Shown here: positions 6,111 to 7,360 of the stretch, one piece after another
How positions within the stretch are numbered: position 1 is the stretch's first letter
Layout: each line of letters opens with the position of its first letter
Assembly: GCA_039630445.1 (NCBI GenBank)
Contig: JBCNVA010000042.1
Span: forward strand, 1 to 7,360
DNA length: 7,360 nt
From: HRBIN15 sp039630445
GTDB lineage: Bacteria; Armatimonadota; Fimbriimonadia; Fimbriimonadales; GBS-DC
Direction of reading: 5' to 3'
The notes under the pieces: generated by a model
The model's input: only the letters and a program-made list of their open reading frames with translations
What the model was told of the DNA's origin: nothing
The model's database searches: none
Made by a program: the position numbers and the translations under genes

Positions 6111-6608
6111 TTACGCCGCAGCATTCGCCCAGCGACTGATCTCTGCCAGGTCAAAGATTTCGGGCAGGTTGATCAGAATCAGCACGCGCTCGCCCAATTG
6201 CACCAGCCCGTTCAGGAAGCGCTGGGTCTCCTCCGAGGCGATCGGTGGCGGGGGCTGCACCTCGCTCATCGGCACATCCACCACATCGGAGACCGAGTCG
6301 ACGCGCAAGCCGAAGGTCTTGCCCCCCACCTGCGCCACGATAATCACCGTCGCTTGCTCGTCCTCGGGCGGTTGCAATCCGAAACGGGTGCGGGCGTCCA
6401 ACACCGCAATGATGTTGCCCCGCAGGTTGATGACTCCCAGCACATAGGGGGGTGCGCCGGGCACGCGCGTCGCCGGCGTGTAGGTGCGGATCTCCTGCAC
6501 CTGCAGTAGGGGCATGCCGTAACTCTCTGCACCAATCTGGAACACTAAGTACTTTTCGGTGCCCGATTCGTTCACCGCTTGCCGTTCCTGCACAGTTTGT
6601 GTTTGCAT
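6111..6608 (-). CDS. cheW: Chemotaxis coupling protein CheW
   Basis: This is a 165-residue single-domain CheW that couples chemoreceptors to the CheA kinase at the inner membrane array. After a short polar N-terminal extension (1-18), the CheW fold begins with KYLVFQIGAESYGMPLLQV (19-37). It continues with VPGAPPYVLGVINLRG (49-64), whose NLRG arginine is strongly conserved, then IAVLDARTRFGL (67-78), GLRVDSVSDVVDVP (100-113) and a C-terminal LNGLVQLGERVLILINLPEIF (132-152). There is no response-regulator domain, so it is CheW rather than CheV. It starts at the ATG at 6608 behind a perfect Shine-Dalgarno, 14 bases after the stop of the upstream receptor gene, which indicates an mcp-cheW operon. 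Its stop lies 10 bases from the stop of the converging amine oxidase. CheA is not in the window. Confidence 0.97.
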   Translation of the reverse strand: MQTQTVQERQAVNESGTEKYLVFQIGAESYGMPLLQVQEIRTYTPATRVPGAPPYVLGVINLRGNIIAVLDARTRFGLQPPEDEQATVIIVAQVGGKTFGLRVDSVSDVVDVPMSEVQPPPPIASEETQRFLNGLVQLGERVLILINLPEIFDLAEISRWANAAA

Positions 6609-6615
6609 GGTTTAT

Positions 6616-6622
6616 CCTCCTT
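6616..6622 (-). promoter_or_regulatory. Shine-Dalgarno of cheW
   Basis: Minus-strand AAGGAGG, a perfect match, lies seven bases before the cheW ATG. It directly abuts the stop codon of the receptor gene (6623-6625), as expected for coupled translation in one operon. Confidence 0.85.
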
Positions 6623-7360
6623 CTATGCTGCCTTTAGAGTTTGGGTCTCACTCATGTTGAACGCGCTGAGCGCGTTTTGCAGGTTGGCAGCAATCTGGCG
6701 CAGATGGTCTGCCAGCGAGGCGATCTGCTCCATCTGGGCAGCGATTTGCTGCGTGGCGGCACTCATCTGTTGCGACGCCGCGCTCGACTCCTCGCTCAGC
6801 TGCACCGTCTGATCCATCACCTGCTTCACCTCGTCCGATTGGCTTGCCAGCTGCGTCGCCATCGACTGGTACTGGCTGACCACTGTCGCAATACTCTCCA
6901 CCGCTTGAGTCAGCCCGATCTCTACTTCCTGCACCGCGTTTTGCATGGAGCGGACGGCGTCTTGCACCACGCTCTGCATGCCGCTAATCAGTGCGCCGAT
7001 CTCTTTGGCGGAGGTGGCGGAGCGCTCAGCGAGGTTGCGCACCTCCTCGGCGACGACGGCGAAGCCGCGCCCGTGTTCGCCCGCGCGTGCTGCCTCGATC
7101 GCCGCGTTCAGCGCCAGCATGTTGGTCTGGAAGGCGATGCTCTTGATAATCTCCACGATGTTGCTCACCTGCTGGAACTGCCCGCCCATCTGGTTCACCT
7201 TGGTGGAGGCATCGGCAATCAGTGTCTGCAGGTTGCCCGCGACCTGCTGGGCGTGCTGCACGGCTTGTGCCTGCTGCTGCGCACCGTCGGCAATCTGGCG
7301 CGACGCCTGCTGAATGCCCGATACTGCCTGCGACGCCCGATGCACCTGCTCCAGCTGGCG
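6623..7360 (-). CDS. Methyl-accepting chemotaxis protein, cytoplasmic signalling domain (5' partial)
   Basis: The frame runs off the right edge; 245 C-terminal residues are visible, ending with TAG at 6625-6623. The GTG at 7345 is an internal valine, not a start. The chain is a long coiled coil rich in Gln, Ala and Ser. It contains the hallmark hairpin tip for CheA/CheW contact: IAFQTNMLALNAAIEAARAG, then EHGRGFAVVAEEVRNLAERS (visible residues about 75-114), followed by SAKEIGALI. From the tip to the end of the heptad region (around AFN) is about 140 residues, or roughly 20 heptads. This suggests the long 40H-type receptor class (counted by eye, inference). The protein ends in ETQTLKAA without a CheR-docking NWETF-like pentapeptide. 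The sensor domain, transmembrane helices and HAMP domain, if any, lie outside the window, so the ligand and membrane topology are unknown. It is the first visible gene of an operon with cheW. Confidence 0.95.
   Translation of the reverse strand, partial: RQLEQVHRASQAVSGIQQASRQIADGAQQQAQAVQHAQQVAGNLQTLIADASTKVNQMGGQFQQVSNIVEIIKSIAFQTNMLALNAAIEAARAGEHGRGFAVVAEEVRNLAERSATSAKEIGALISGMQSVVQDAVRSMQNAVQEVEIGLTQAVESIATVVSQYQSMATQLASQSDEVKQVMDQTVQLSEESSAASQQMSAATQQIAAQMEQIASLADHLRQIAANLQNALSAFNMSETQTLKAA

Noticed and set aside
7343..7345. GTG as the start of the chemoreceptor gene.
   Set aside because: The frame continues to the window edge as coiled-coil sequence and a receptor signalling domain would not begin here; there is no ribosome site.

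Overview
This GC-rich window carries six protein-coding genes, two of them cut by the window edges, and one short palindromic repeat element. It looks like a piece of ordinary bacterial chromosome with very tight gene packing. The lineage cannot be fixed from the sequence alone. My best guess is a (probably thermophilic) Armatimonadetes-type bacterium or a neighbouring phylum. The guess rests on the modular surface protein at the left edge and on an unusually long SecA of 1015 residues with several insertions. It is inference, not a database result.

Layout, left to right. Positions 1-1050 (+) hold the C-terminal 349 residues of a large secreted or surface protein ending in a FlgD-type Ig-like fold. 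Seventeen bases later, behind a perfect Shine-Dalgarno, comes a small lipoprotein with one Ig-like domain (1068-1439, +). The lipoprotein meets secA (1440-4487, -) tail to tail with no bases between the stop codons. Upstream of secA is a 266-base divergent intergenic region holding the secA ribosome site, a consensus -10 box, and a 162-base imperfect palindrome (4556-4717) that looks like a MITE/REP-type non-autonomous element. To its right lies a flavin amine oxidase closely resembling mitochondrial monoamine oxidase (4754-6100, +), including the cysteine that carries covalent FAD in MAO. It converges, with a 10-base gap, on a chemotaxis operon read from the right edge: a methyl-accepting chemotaxis protein (C-terminal 245 residues visible) followed 14 bases later by cheW (6111-6608, -).

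Functional links. The left gene pair is probably one envelope or surface unit. SecA is the motor that would export such Sec-dependent proteins, but it is on the other strand with its own promoter. The receptor and CheW act together in the chemoreceptor array. The amine oxidase stands alone as a single gene with no evident pathway partner here.

I found no CRISPR array, RNA gene, transposase, toxin-antitoxin or defence system, and no convincing new multi-gene system. The items most worth a second look are the palindromic element, the roughly 87-residue insertion in SecA NBD2, the MAO-like active-site residues in the amine oxidase, and the surface protein/lipoprotein pair.
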